The position numbers were made by a program, and so were the translations under genes. Below, piece after piece: positions 1 through 5,134 of a DNA stretch of 5,159 nucleotides. Below the pieces are notes generated by a model. That model was not told the DNA's origin, searched no databases, and worked only from the letters and a program-made list of their open reading frames with translations. The stretch spans positions 1-5,159 of the forward strand of contig JALRCC010000070.1 of assembly GCA_023257495.1 (NCBI GenBank), in the 5' to 3' direction. The DNA is from Rugosibacter sp. GTDB taxonomy: Bacteria > Pseudomonadota > Gammaproteobacteria > Burkholderiales > Rhodocyclaceae. Positions within the stretch are counted from its first letter, which is position 1. Every line of letters begins with the position of its first letter.

Positions 1-8
1 ATTTTTGA

Positions 9-980
9 TTGGCGGTGGTCGCCGGTTATGAAGTCGGCATACGCGTCGGCGAGTTTCTCGGCCGCTCGCACTACCGCATATTTCACACCACCGGCACGGC
101 AGGCACCCTGGCCGCGGCGGCGGCGGCGGGCTCTCTGCTTGGGCTGAACGCCGAGCAGATGCTGCATGCCTTTGGCTCTGCTGGCACACAGGCTGCGGGC
201 TTGTGGGAATTTCTGCGCGATGCGGCGGATTCAAAACAGTTGCACACTGCACGCGCGGCGGGCAATGGCTTAACAGCCGCGTGGCTGGCGAAAGAAGGGT
301 TCACCGGCGCGCGAAAAATTCTCGAAGGCGCGCAGGGCATGGCCGCCGGCATGTCGCCCGACCCACAGGTGGCGCAGCTGACCGATCGGCTGGGCAGCCG
401 CTGGGCATTGGCGGAAACCTCGTTCAAATTTCATGCTTCCTGCCGCCACACGCACCCGTCGGCAGATGCCTTGTTGCAGGTGATGCAAACGCACGGCTTA
501 GCGGCCAAAGACATCGCCAAGGTGGTTTGCCATGTGCATCAGGCCGCCATCGACGTGCTCGGTCCGGTGGTCGATCCGCGCACCGTGCATCAGGCCAAGT
601 TTTCCATGGGCACCGTGCTGGCACTGGTGGCGCAGTTCGGCTTTGCCGGCCTGGCCGAATTCGACCAGCATTTCAAGGCGGCCGCGACAACGGATTTTTG
701 CCGCCGCGTGAGCATGATGCTCGACGAAGAAGTCGACACCGCCTATCCGGTCCGCTGGATCGGCAAGGTGACAGTAACGACAACCGATGGCCGCACCTTC
801 GATGGGCGCGTGGATGAACCCAAGGGCGACCCCGGCAACACCCTGTCGCGCAGCGAACTGGAAGACAAGGCGCGGCGCTTGGCGGCGTTTTCTGGCGGGG
901 CGAGTCCGGTTGAGATTACGCGCTTGATTCAGTTCGTATGGGCGCTGACTGAGCAGCAAACCATCGGCCGCTTGCTCTGA
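9..980 (+). CDS. MmgE/PrpD family dehydratase/decarboxylase, 5'-incomplete
   Basis: This is the C-terminal ~320 residues of a MmgE/PrpD-family protein, a soluble family that includes 2-methylcitrate dehydratase and cis-aconitate decarboxylase. Family members are usually about 450-500 residues, so roughly the first 120-150 are missing. Recognisable blocks, counted from the TTG at 9, are the VAGYEVGIRVGEF segment (4-16), FHTTGTAGTLAAAAAAG (25-41), KQLHTARAAGNG (76-87) with AKEGFTGAR after it (94-102), SFKFHASCRHTHPSADALL (138-156), which holds Lys and His residues of the active-site region, and HQAKFSMGTVLALV (194-207). The TTG is only the first possible codon after an in-frame TGA at 6-8 and is not a credible start, because it falls inside a conserved block. 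The lyase gene follows 21 bases later, probably in the same transcript. The family is clear; the substrate is not determinable. GC content is higher than in the genes downstream. Confidence 0.88.
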   Translation: MAVVAGYEVGIRVGEFLGRSHYRIFHTTGTAGTLAAAAAAGSLLGLNAEQMLHAFGSAGTQAAGLWEFLRDAADSKQLHTARAAGNGLTAAWLAKEGFTGARKILEGAQGMAAGMSPDPQVAQLTDRLGSRWALAETSFKFHASCRHTHPSADALLQVMQTHGLAAKDIAKVVCHVHQAAIDVLGPVVDPRTVHQAKFSMGTVLALVAQFGFAGLAEFDQHFKAAATTDFCRRVSMMLDEEVDTAYPVRWIGKVTVTTTDGRTFDGRVDEPKGDPGNTLSRSELEDKARRLAAFSGGASPVEITRLIQFVWALTEQQTIGRLL

Positions 981-1001
981 TCGTGCGATGAGTGCAACAT
1001 C

Positions 1002-1853
1002 ATGATGAGCCATGTGAACGGGGATTTCGTTCAGCGCTCGTTTCTGTTTGTCCCTGGCAATCGGCCGGAGCGTTTCGTCAAAGCGCTGGATTCAGGCGCA
1101 GATGCAATCATCATCGACCTGGAAGATGCTGTAGCCGCGGAAGATAAGGCTGTTGCTCGTGCAGCGCTGATGCAGGCTGACTTTACCCGGTCGAACGTGT
1201 TGGTTTATGTGCGGATCAATGCAGTAGATACGCCCTGGTTTGTAGAGGACTTGAAGGTGTTGCGGCATGCCGGGATTTGTGGTGTTTTTTTGCCAAAAGC
1301 CGAGCATGCCGAAGAGGTAGCGCGAGTGCGTGCGCATACTGCCTGTCGTGTTATCCCGATCATTGAATCGGCGACAGGATTGTTCCATGTGCAGGACGTT
1401 GCACGGGCTAGCGGCGTTGAACGGCTGGCCTTTGGTTCGATAGATTTTCAACTGGATCTGAACTGCGATGGTAGCGAGTCGGCATTGCTTTATGCGCGCT
1501 CGCAACTCGTCGTTGTGTCGCGCTGGGCCGGTCTATTGGCACCCATTGATGGCGTGACCCTGGCAATGGATGATGAATCGCGCGTGGCGGCAGACGCTGG
1601 CCATGCCAAGGAGCTCGGTATGGGAGGTAAATTGTGCATTCATCCGCGACAGGTAAGTGTGGTTAATGCGGCCTGGCAGCCAACAGCAGAAGAAATCATC
1701 TGGGCGCGTCAAGTGCTTGCCGCAGGCGATGCAGCCGGGGCCAATGCCGTTGCGGTCGATGGTGTGATGATCGACCGGCCCTTGTTGCTTAAAGCACAGC
1801 GGATCATTTCACGAGCGCAGGGCATCGATGGTATGTCAACGAGTAACGGCTAA
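1002..1853 (+). CDS. HpcH/HpaI aldolase / CitE-like CoA-ester lyase
   Basis: A 283-residue protein, full length for the CitE-like branch of the HpcH/HpaI superfamily (TIM-barrel, Mg2+-dependent, cytoplasmic). Members cleave 3-hydroxyacyl-CoA esters such as citryl-, malyl- or citramalyl-CoA, or act as thioesterases on them. Visible landmarks are RSFLFVPGNRPERF (12-25), the IIIDLEDAV strand and loop (36-44), Arg71 in YVRIN, Glu122 in IIESATGL, Asp148 in FGSIDF (Glu and Asp are the expected Mg2+ ligands), and GGKLCIHPRQ (208-217), the usual C-terminal CoA-site segment. The tandem ATGs at 1002 and 1005 have no strong ribosome-binding site, so either may be used. It stands 21 bases behind the MmgE/PrpD gene, which suggests a shared carboxylic-acid pathway; citramalyl-CoA lyase in an itaconate- or mesaconate-type route is one possibility, but that is inference. 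Base composition is lower in GC than its upstream neighbour. Confidence 0.9.
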   Translation: MMSHVNGDFVQRSFLFVPGNRPERFVKALDSGADAIIIDLEDAVAAEDKAVARAALMQADFTRSNVLVYVRINAVDTPWFVEDLKVLRHAGICGVFLPKAEHAEEVARVRAHTACRVIPIIESATGLFHVQDVARASGVERLAFGSIDFQLDLNCDGSESALLYARSQLVVVSRWAGLLAPIDGVTLAMDDESRVAADAGHAKELGMGGKLCIHPRQVSVVNAAWQPTAEEIIWARQVLAAGDAAGANAVAVDGVMIDRPLLLKAQRIISRAQGIDGMSTSNG

Positions 1854-1894
1854 ATTCTTCTTCTGGTGGTGCAGTTGTAATGTGGTAAGTTGGT

Positions 1895-1900
1895 TATAAA
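1895..1900 (+). promoter_or_regulatory. Possible -10 element before the membrane-protein gene
   Basis: TATAAA matches five of six positions of the sigma-70 -10 consensus and lies 34 bases ahead of the ATG at 1935, in the 81-base gap after the lyase gene. The only good -35-like hexamer, TTGTAA at 1875-1880, leaves a 14-base spacer, which is too short, so the promoter is weakly supported. Read-through from the lyase gene remains possible, since I see no terminator in the gap. Confidence 0.25.
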
Positions 1901-1921
1901 AAATCATGAAACCAAGATTAA

Positions 1922-1928
1922 AAGGGGG
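1922..1928 (+). promoter_or_regulatory. Ribosome-binding site fixing the ATG at 1935
   Basis: AAGGGGG is a strong Shine-Dalgarno-like run six bases ahead of the ATG at 1935. It decides the start of the membrane-protein gene in favour of this ATG. The frame is open upstream to a TTG at 1890, but that would add 15 polar residues and has no such site. Confidence 0.75.
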
Positions 1929-1934
1929 ATAAAA

Positions 1935-3002
1935 ATGAAACTGGATAGTCAGCCTATATTGGGAATTGTTGCCAGCGTGCTTGTTGTCAGTGCTTCGTTA
2001 TGGATATCGGTGTCACTCTCGCCAGAGACCATGCTCACCTGGATCAGCTTGATCTTGGTTGCCATGGTGCCGATGCAGATGGTGATCGGTTTAGCGTGGG
2101 GTGGTCAGCACCCTGCCACGATTGCCGCCATGCCAACGCTCACGCGCGGCGTTGCTTTTTCTGTGTTGATGGCAACCGTGGGTGCGGTAGTGGCTTACGT
2201 TGCTCATGCCACTGTGGGTGGAGGCATCAGTCCGCCTACGCCATTTGTGAACATGTTTTTGATCCTGGCTGTGCCGATGACTTTAATGTTGATTATTCTC
2301 TTTCAGCGCTGGCCTTTTACCCTCTTGCTAGGGGACAGGCCGGTGGCCATTGGTTTTGCACTCCTGATAACAGCCTATGGTCTGGCGTGGGTTGTGTATC
2401 AACTGCTGTTTGATTTCAGTTTTTTGCAGCAAGCGCCGTTTTATCAAGCCGCGTTGGACCCGCATGGCAAACTCACTGCATGGTTGCCACTGGCTGCCAG
2501 TCTTGGTGGCGTGGTTGCGATTCTGTGCCTGGTGTTGCTCGACTTCTGGCCTCTGTCGTTGTTGGCACAAGCATTTCCTGCCTGCAGGCGGCAACCTGTG
2601 TTCGGGATCGTTGCCAGCGTACTCGTTGCCTTGGTCGTAGCTACCTTGTGGTACGTGTTCATTGTTCATCAAGGCATGGATGTGGTGGCGTTCATGGTGC
2701 AGGTCTGCGTATCAATGATTTTTGGTATTTTCATCATTTTGGTGACGTTTGAAGGCGCGCCGTTTGTCCGTCTGCCACAACCCTGGCGAGGTCTGGTGTT
2801 GATATCCACTGCGGCCTTCTTGGCTGTTGCTTTGCATGCGTTGTATCGAGCCGTTGCGGTGAGCCGCTTTGGTCTGCCAGCGGGTGCCCCGGGTTATGCA
2901 TTGGAGCTTTGGCTGGCAACAAGTTTGTTGGCAATTACTTTTCCATTGATGGTCGCTTTCGCCAGTTTTTTTAATTTCTGGCCGTTGCGCAAACCTACCT
3001 AG
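1935..3002 (+). CDS. Unrecognised polytopic membrane protein with five two-helix repeats
   Basis: I do not recognise the family. The 355-residue product is almost entirely hydrophobic, with about ten predicted membrane helices (near 8-28, 33-55, 72-93, 104-124, 137-158, 182-203, 221-243, 249-271, 285-305, 323-346). It seems to consist of five consecutive helical hairpins starting near residues 6, 70, 135, 219 and 281. Each second helix ends in a proline motif: QHP (P60), RWPF (P127), FWPL (P206), GAPF (P276), FWPL (P350), spaced 67-79 residues. Hairpins 1 and 4 begin almost identically (QPILGIVASVLV and QPVFGIVASVLV). Arg and Lys residues cluster at the hairpin junctions and C terminus, suggesting both ends are cytoplasmic and the loops inside hairpins periplasmic. 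No transporter signature, catalytic motif or heme-binding His pair is evident. The start is set by the ribosome-binding site at 1922. It lies between a lyase gene and an exopolysaccharide cluster; neither assigns it a role. Confidence 0.85.
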   Translation: MKLDSQPILGIVASVLVVSASLWISVSLSPETMLTWISLILVAMVPMQMVIGLAWGGQHPATIAAMPTLTRGVAFSVLMATVGAVVAYVAHATVGGGISPPTPFVNMFLILAVPMTLMLIILFQRWPFTLLLGDRPVAIGFALLITAYGLAWVVYQLLFDFSFLQQAPFYQAALDPHGKLTAWLPLAASLGGVVAILCLVLLDFWPLSLLAQAFPACRRQPVFGIVASVLVALVVATLWYVFIVHQGMDVVAFMVQVCVSMIFGIFIILVTFEGAPFVRLPQPWRGLVLISTAAFLAVALHALYRAVAVSRFGLPAGAPGYALELWLATSLLAITFPLMVAFASFFNFWPLRKPT

Positions 3003-3102
3003 ATGAGCGCAGCGATGTGAAAGTTTAGACTTGGCTATATCCTTTTTGAGCTGAGTAAGGGGTGATTTATCCTTTTAATCGGCTTATTTAGGTAAAGGTT
3101 CA

Positions 3103-3111
3103 TGCTATGCT
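3103..3111 (+). promoter_or_regulatory. Possible extended -10 promoter for the exopolysaccharide genes
   Basis: TGCTATGCT fits the extended -10 form TG-N-TATAAT (four of six in the hexamer plus the TG), which can work with a poor -35 element; none of the hexamers 16-18 bases upstream (around 3083-3089) is good. Transcription would begin near 3118, giving a leader of about 170 bases before the ATG at 3291. A GCTCT/AGAGC dyad (3109-3113, 3120-3124) overlaps the end of the -10 and the expected start point and could be an operator half-site pair, but five bases is weak evidence. Confidence 0.35.
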
Positions 3112-3130
3112 CTCGGCTTAGAGCGGTTGG

Positions 3131-3158
3131 AACTCAAGCTTTTCTCAGTTGAGTTTTT
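3131..3158 (+). terminator. Terminator- or attenuator-like hairpin in the leader
   Basis: AACTCAA (3131-3137) and TTGAGTT (3149-3155) are perfect complements around an 11-base loop, and the 3' arm runs into TTTTT (3154-3158). The stem is AT-rich and short, so it would be a weak intrinsic terminator. It lies downstream of the candidate promoter and upstream of the export gene, where a weak terminator would act as an attenuator rather than as the end of the preceding gene. Confidence 0.3.
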
Positions 3159-3278
3159 ACGAGCGTGCCTGTATTGTTTTTGCACTAAGCTAATGGTCTT
3201 TTCTATTGCACCACTGTTTGTGCAGTTTGATCAAGGTGTCGTGCTCGGTTTAACGAGATTGGCAAGTTTGATTTTTTT

Positions 3279-3284
3279 AGGGGG
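3279..3284 (+). promoter_or_regulatory. Ribosome-binding site pointing to an upstream start at 3288/3291
   Basis: AGGGGG lies six bases before the ATG at 3291 (three before the tandem ATG at 3288). It is the best ribosome-binding site near the export lipoprotein gene, but the frame it serves ends at a TGA at 3348-3350 and is not the frame of the lipoprotein. This implies either a lost base in the G run at 3326-3332 or a short leader reading frame. Confidence 0.65.
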
Positions 3285-3325
3285 TAAATGATGCTGAGAA
3301 TTGATAAGGGTTTTCGCAGTTTGAT

Positions 3326-3332
3326 GGGGGGG
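3326..3332 (+). repeat. Seven-G homopolymer tract at a frame junction
   Basis: Seven consecutive G residues. Reading from ATG 3291 (set by the AGGGGG site) with an eighth G would pass without a stop into the lipoprotein frame and give an N terminus with two Arg and one Lys (plus a third Arg past the run) ahead of a hydrophobic stretch and the LLAGC lipobox, a normal lipoprotein signal peptide. With seven G residues the frame ends at 3350. Such tracts are prone both to sequencing or assembly miscounts and to replication slippage. Confidence 0.7.
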
Positions 3333-3934
3333 TGGTTCGCTGTTCCTTGATGGTTATGGCGGTGACACTACTGGCGGGTTGTGCAACAAACAAAGAATTT
3401 GAGCCTGCACCCGTAACTGCTGCTGCCAGTGATTACAACTATCACATTGGGCCAGGCGACACCGTCAATATCGTGGTATGGCGTAATCCTGAGTTATCCA
3501 TGTCTGTGCCTGTTCGCCCTGATGGCAAAATTGCTGCGCCACTGATTGAAGACTTGCCTGCGTTGGGTAAAGACCCTACTACTTTGGCACGTGACGTTGA
3601 AAAGGCGCTGGCAAAATTTATTCGTGACCCCGTGGTTACGGTCATTGTTACCCAGTTCGTAGGACCTTACAGTGAACAGATTCGCGTTGTTGGTGAAGCT
3701 GCCAAGCCACAAGTGTTGTCTTACAGGCAGAAAATGACGCTGCTTGATGTCATGATTGCTGTAGGCGGTGTGACCGATTTTGCGGATGGCAATGGAGCAA
3801 CGATTCTGCGCTCAGCCGAAGGCAACAAGCAATATAGCGTGCGCATCAAGGACCTCATCAAGCGGGGCGATGTATCGGCGAACGTCGAGATGAAGCCGGG
3901 CGATATCTTGATAATTCCGCGCAGCTGGTTCTGA
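3332..3934 (+). CDS. XrtA-associated polysaccharide export lipoprotein (Wza/OPX family)
   Basis: An outer-membrane polysaccharide export protein: secreted, lipidated, and expected to form the exit channel for an exopolysaccharide together with the chain-length protein encoded next. From the GTG at 3332 the product is 200 residues. It has a hydrophobic signal with lipobox LLAG-C (Cys17), a Poly_export domain (about 35-110; YHIGPGDTVNIVVWRNPELS, then RPDGKIAAPLI), and an SLBB-type segment (about 116-162; RVVGEAAKPQVLSYRQ). The C terminus, MKPGDILIIPRSWF, is characteristic of the short PEP-CTERM/XrtA subfamily (TIGR03027-like), which lacks the long C-terminal part of enteric Wza. The start is uncertain: GTG 3332 is preceded only by the G run, ATG 3350 would leave too short a signal, and the best ribosome-binding site serves ATG 3291 in another frame. 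The next gene follows after 21 bases, probably in one operon. Confidence 0.9.
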   Translation: MVRCSLMVMAVTLLAGCATNKEFEPAPVTAAASDYNYHIGPGDTVNIVVWRNPELSMSVPVRPDGKIAAPLIEDLPALGKDPTTLARDVEKALAKFIRDPVVTVIVTQFVGPYSEQIRVVGEAAKPQVLSYRQKMTLLDVMIAVGGVTDFADGNGATILRSAEGNKQYSVRIKDLIKRGDVSANVEMKPGDILIIPRSWF

Positions 3935-3941
3935 TTGGTAT

Positions 3942-3947
3942 AAAGGG
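3942..3947 (+). promoter_or_regulatory. Ribosome-binding site of the chain-length gene
   Basis: AAAGGG, eight bases before the ATG at 3956, lies inside the 21-base gap after the lipoprotein stop codon. It supports this start, which places a short cytoplasmic N terminus before the first membrane helix, as expected for the family. Confidence 0.6.
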
Positions 3948-3955
3948 TTTAGTTA

Positions 3956-5134
3956 ATGGATGAGGCTGTTCGGCAGATACGTATTGCACTACGCGGCATG
4001 TGGTCGCATCGCTGGCTTGGTGTTGCGGTTGCTTGGGTTGTGGGAGTGGTTGCGGGTGTGGCAATTTTTGTTACTCCCGATCAATACGAGGCTTCCGCAC
4101 GTATCTATGTTGATACTGATTCTGTTCTAAAACCCTTGTTGGCTGGTTTGGTAGTGCAAGGTAATACAGAACAGAAAATTGCAATCCTGAGCCGAACGCT
4201 GATCAGTCGCCCCAATGTCGAAAAGTTGATTCGCATGGCTGATTTGGATTTGGGTTTGAAATCGGTAAAAGATAAAGAGTCGCTGATTGATCATGTGATT
4301 GGCACATTGAAAATTAAAGCGGTCGGGCGCGACAATCTCTACATCATCGAGTATCGCGATCCCGTTCCGGAGACGGCTCGTAAAGTAGTGAGTTCGTTGA
4401 CGACTATTTTTGTTGAGTCAGGGCTGGGAGGGAATCGGAATGATTCGGATTCGGCGCGCAAGTTTATTGATGAGCAAATTAGTTCTTATCAGAAAAAGCT
4501 TGAAGTCGCGGAGGGAGGGCTGAAAAAATTCAGGCTTGATCATATTGAAGCGCAGCTTGACAGCGAGAAAGATGGTGGTGGGCGACTGAGTGATTTGAGT
4601 AATCAGCTTAGCCAGGCTCGTCTCGAGTTGCGTGAGGCTGAGAATGCCCGTACTTCACTGCGCCAACAAATTGTTGGCGCAGGTGGCGTTGGGGGCGATT
4701 CAGGAATGATTGCCGTGCCTGAAATTGATAGCCGTATTGATGCCATGAAGCAGAATTTGGACGTGCTATTGCAAAAGTTTACAGAAGACTATCCTGATGT
4801 TCGTGGTGCGCGGCGCGTTATTAAGGACTTGGAAGAGCAAAAAAAACGTGAAATCGAGTCACGTCGCAAGCAGGCAGCTAATAATGCGTCCTCTTTGACC
4901 AATAGCGATTCGGTTTCTCCCCAGCTCAAGGCGGCGCTGGTGACGGCTGAAGCACAAATTGCATCATTGCGCGCCCGTGTTGGCGAATATGAGGCGCGTT
5001 ACGCGCGTGCTGTTGGGCAGGTCAAGCGTCTGCCCGAAGTTGAGGCTGAATATGCTCAGCTTAACCGCGACTATGGCATTCTTAAGGAACCGCTGAACAA
5101 GCCGTCAAAAATTGGAGCGACAAATTCAAGTTGA
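3956..5134 (+). CDS. XrtA-system polysaccharide chain-length determinant (Wzz/PCP family), C-terminally incomplete
   Basis: An inner-membrane polysaccharide co-polymerase that sets polymer length and couples to the export lipoprotein encoded just upstream. The reading frame gives 392 residues. It has a cytoplasmic N terminus, a membrane helix (about 20-39), then the Wzz-type segment with QYEASARIYVDTDSVLKPLL (43-62), a signature of the PEP-CTERM/XrtA subfamily (TIGR03007-like). Long coiled-coil stretches follow (about 165-240 and 322-375), with EDYPDVRGARRVIKDLE (277-293) between them and LPEVEAEYAQLNRDY (359-373), the usual lead into the second half. Family members are about 500 residues and end with a proline-rich periplasmic segment and a second membrane helix. 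Here the family pattern stops near residue 376, the frame ends at TGA 5132-5134, and the other two frames also close by 5144. Either the gene is broken or the last bases are of poor quality. No Wzc-type kinase domain is present. Confidence 0.87.
   Translation: MDEAVRQIRIALRGMWSHRWLGVAVAWVVGVVAGVAIFVTPDQYEASARIYVDTDSVLKPLLAGLVVQGNTEQKIAILSRTLISRPNVEKLIRMADLDLGLKSVKDKESLIDHVIGTLKIKAVGRDNLYIIEYRDPVPETARKVVSSLTTIFVESGLGGNRNDSDSARKFIDEQISSYQKKLEVAEGGLKKFRLDHIEAQLDSEKDGGGRLSDLSNQLSQARLELREAENARTSLRQQIVGAGGVGGDSGMIAVPEIDSRIDAMKQNLDVLLQKFTEDYPDVRGARRVIKDLEEQKKREIESRRKQAANNASSLTNSDSVSPQLKAALVTAEAQIASLRARVGEYEARYARAVGQVKRLPEVEAEYAQLNRDYGILKEPLNKPSKIGATNSS

Larger units (their letters stand above)
3003..3290. 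other. Intergenic region ahead of the exopolysaccharide genes
   Basis: No convincing gene on either strand. The stretch is AT-rich and contains an exact direct repeat TATCCTTTT (3038-3046 and 3068-3076), a possible extended -10 promoter (3103-3111), and inverted repeats at 3109-3124, 3131-3155, 3205-3226 and 3244-3257. A weak stem, AAGGG (3057-3061) with TCCTT (3070-3074), followed by a short T run, is the only terminator-like structure after the membrane-protein gene, and it is not convincing. A T7 run (3272-3278) leads into the ribosome-binding site at 3279. A 32-codon open frame (3193-3291) has no ribosome-binding site and is not called as a gene. Confidence 0.6.

Noticed and set aside
111..130. 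CGG/GCG triplet run
   Set aside because: It encodes the Ala-rich helix normally found at this place in MmgE/PrpD proteins, so it needs no explanation as a microsatellite.
83..1013. Open frames on the minus strand and in a second plus frame across the MmgE/PrpD gene
   Set aside because: They are the expected shadows of a GC-rich gene. Their translations are rich in Arg, Ala and Pro and show no family motif, while the plus-strand frame is clearly conserved.
1890..1934. Longer start (TTG at 1890) for the membrane-protein gene
   Set aside because: It adds 15 polar residues, has no ribosome-binding site, and passes over the strong AAGGGGG site that clearly serves the ATG at 1935.
2000..2752. Alternative plus- and minus-strand frames inside the membrane-protein gene
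   Set aside because: They overlap a frame with clear helix periodicity and internal repeats; the products are rich in Cys, His and Trp and look random.
3038..3076. Direct repeat TATCCTTTT as an attachment or insertion site
   Set aside because: Nine bases of low-complexity T-rich sequence 30 bases apart, with no integrase, transposase or flanking inverted repeats; chance is sufficient.
3260..3280. Sigma-54-like sequence starting TTGGCA upstream of the export gene
   Set aside because: The -24 half is fair, but the position of the -12 GC is occupied by T residues.
3585..3600. TGGCACG inside the lipoprotein gene, as a sigma-54 -24 element
   Set aside because: The matching -12 GC is absent (the nearest G is one base out and followed by A), and it is within conserved coding sequence.
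3858..4064. Minus-strand open frame across the junction of the two polysaccharide genes
   Set aside because: It covers the 3' end of one conserved gene and the 5' end of the next, has no ribosome-binding site of note, and is low-complexity (Pro/Gln-rich) from reverse reading of Val/Gly-rich helix codons.
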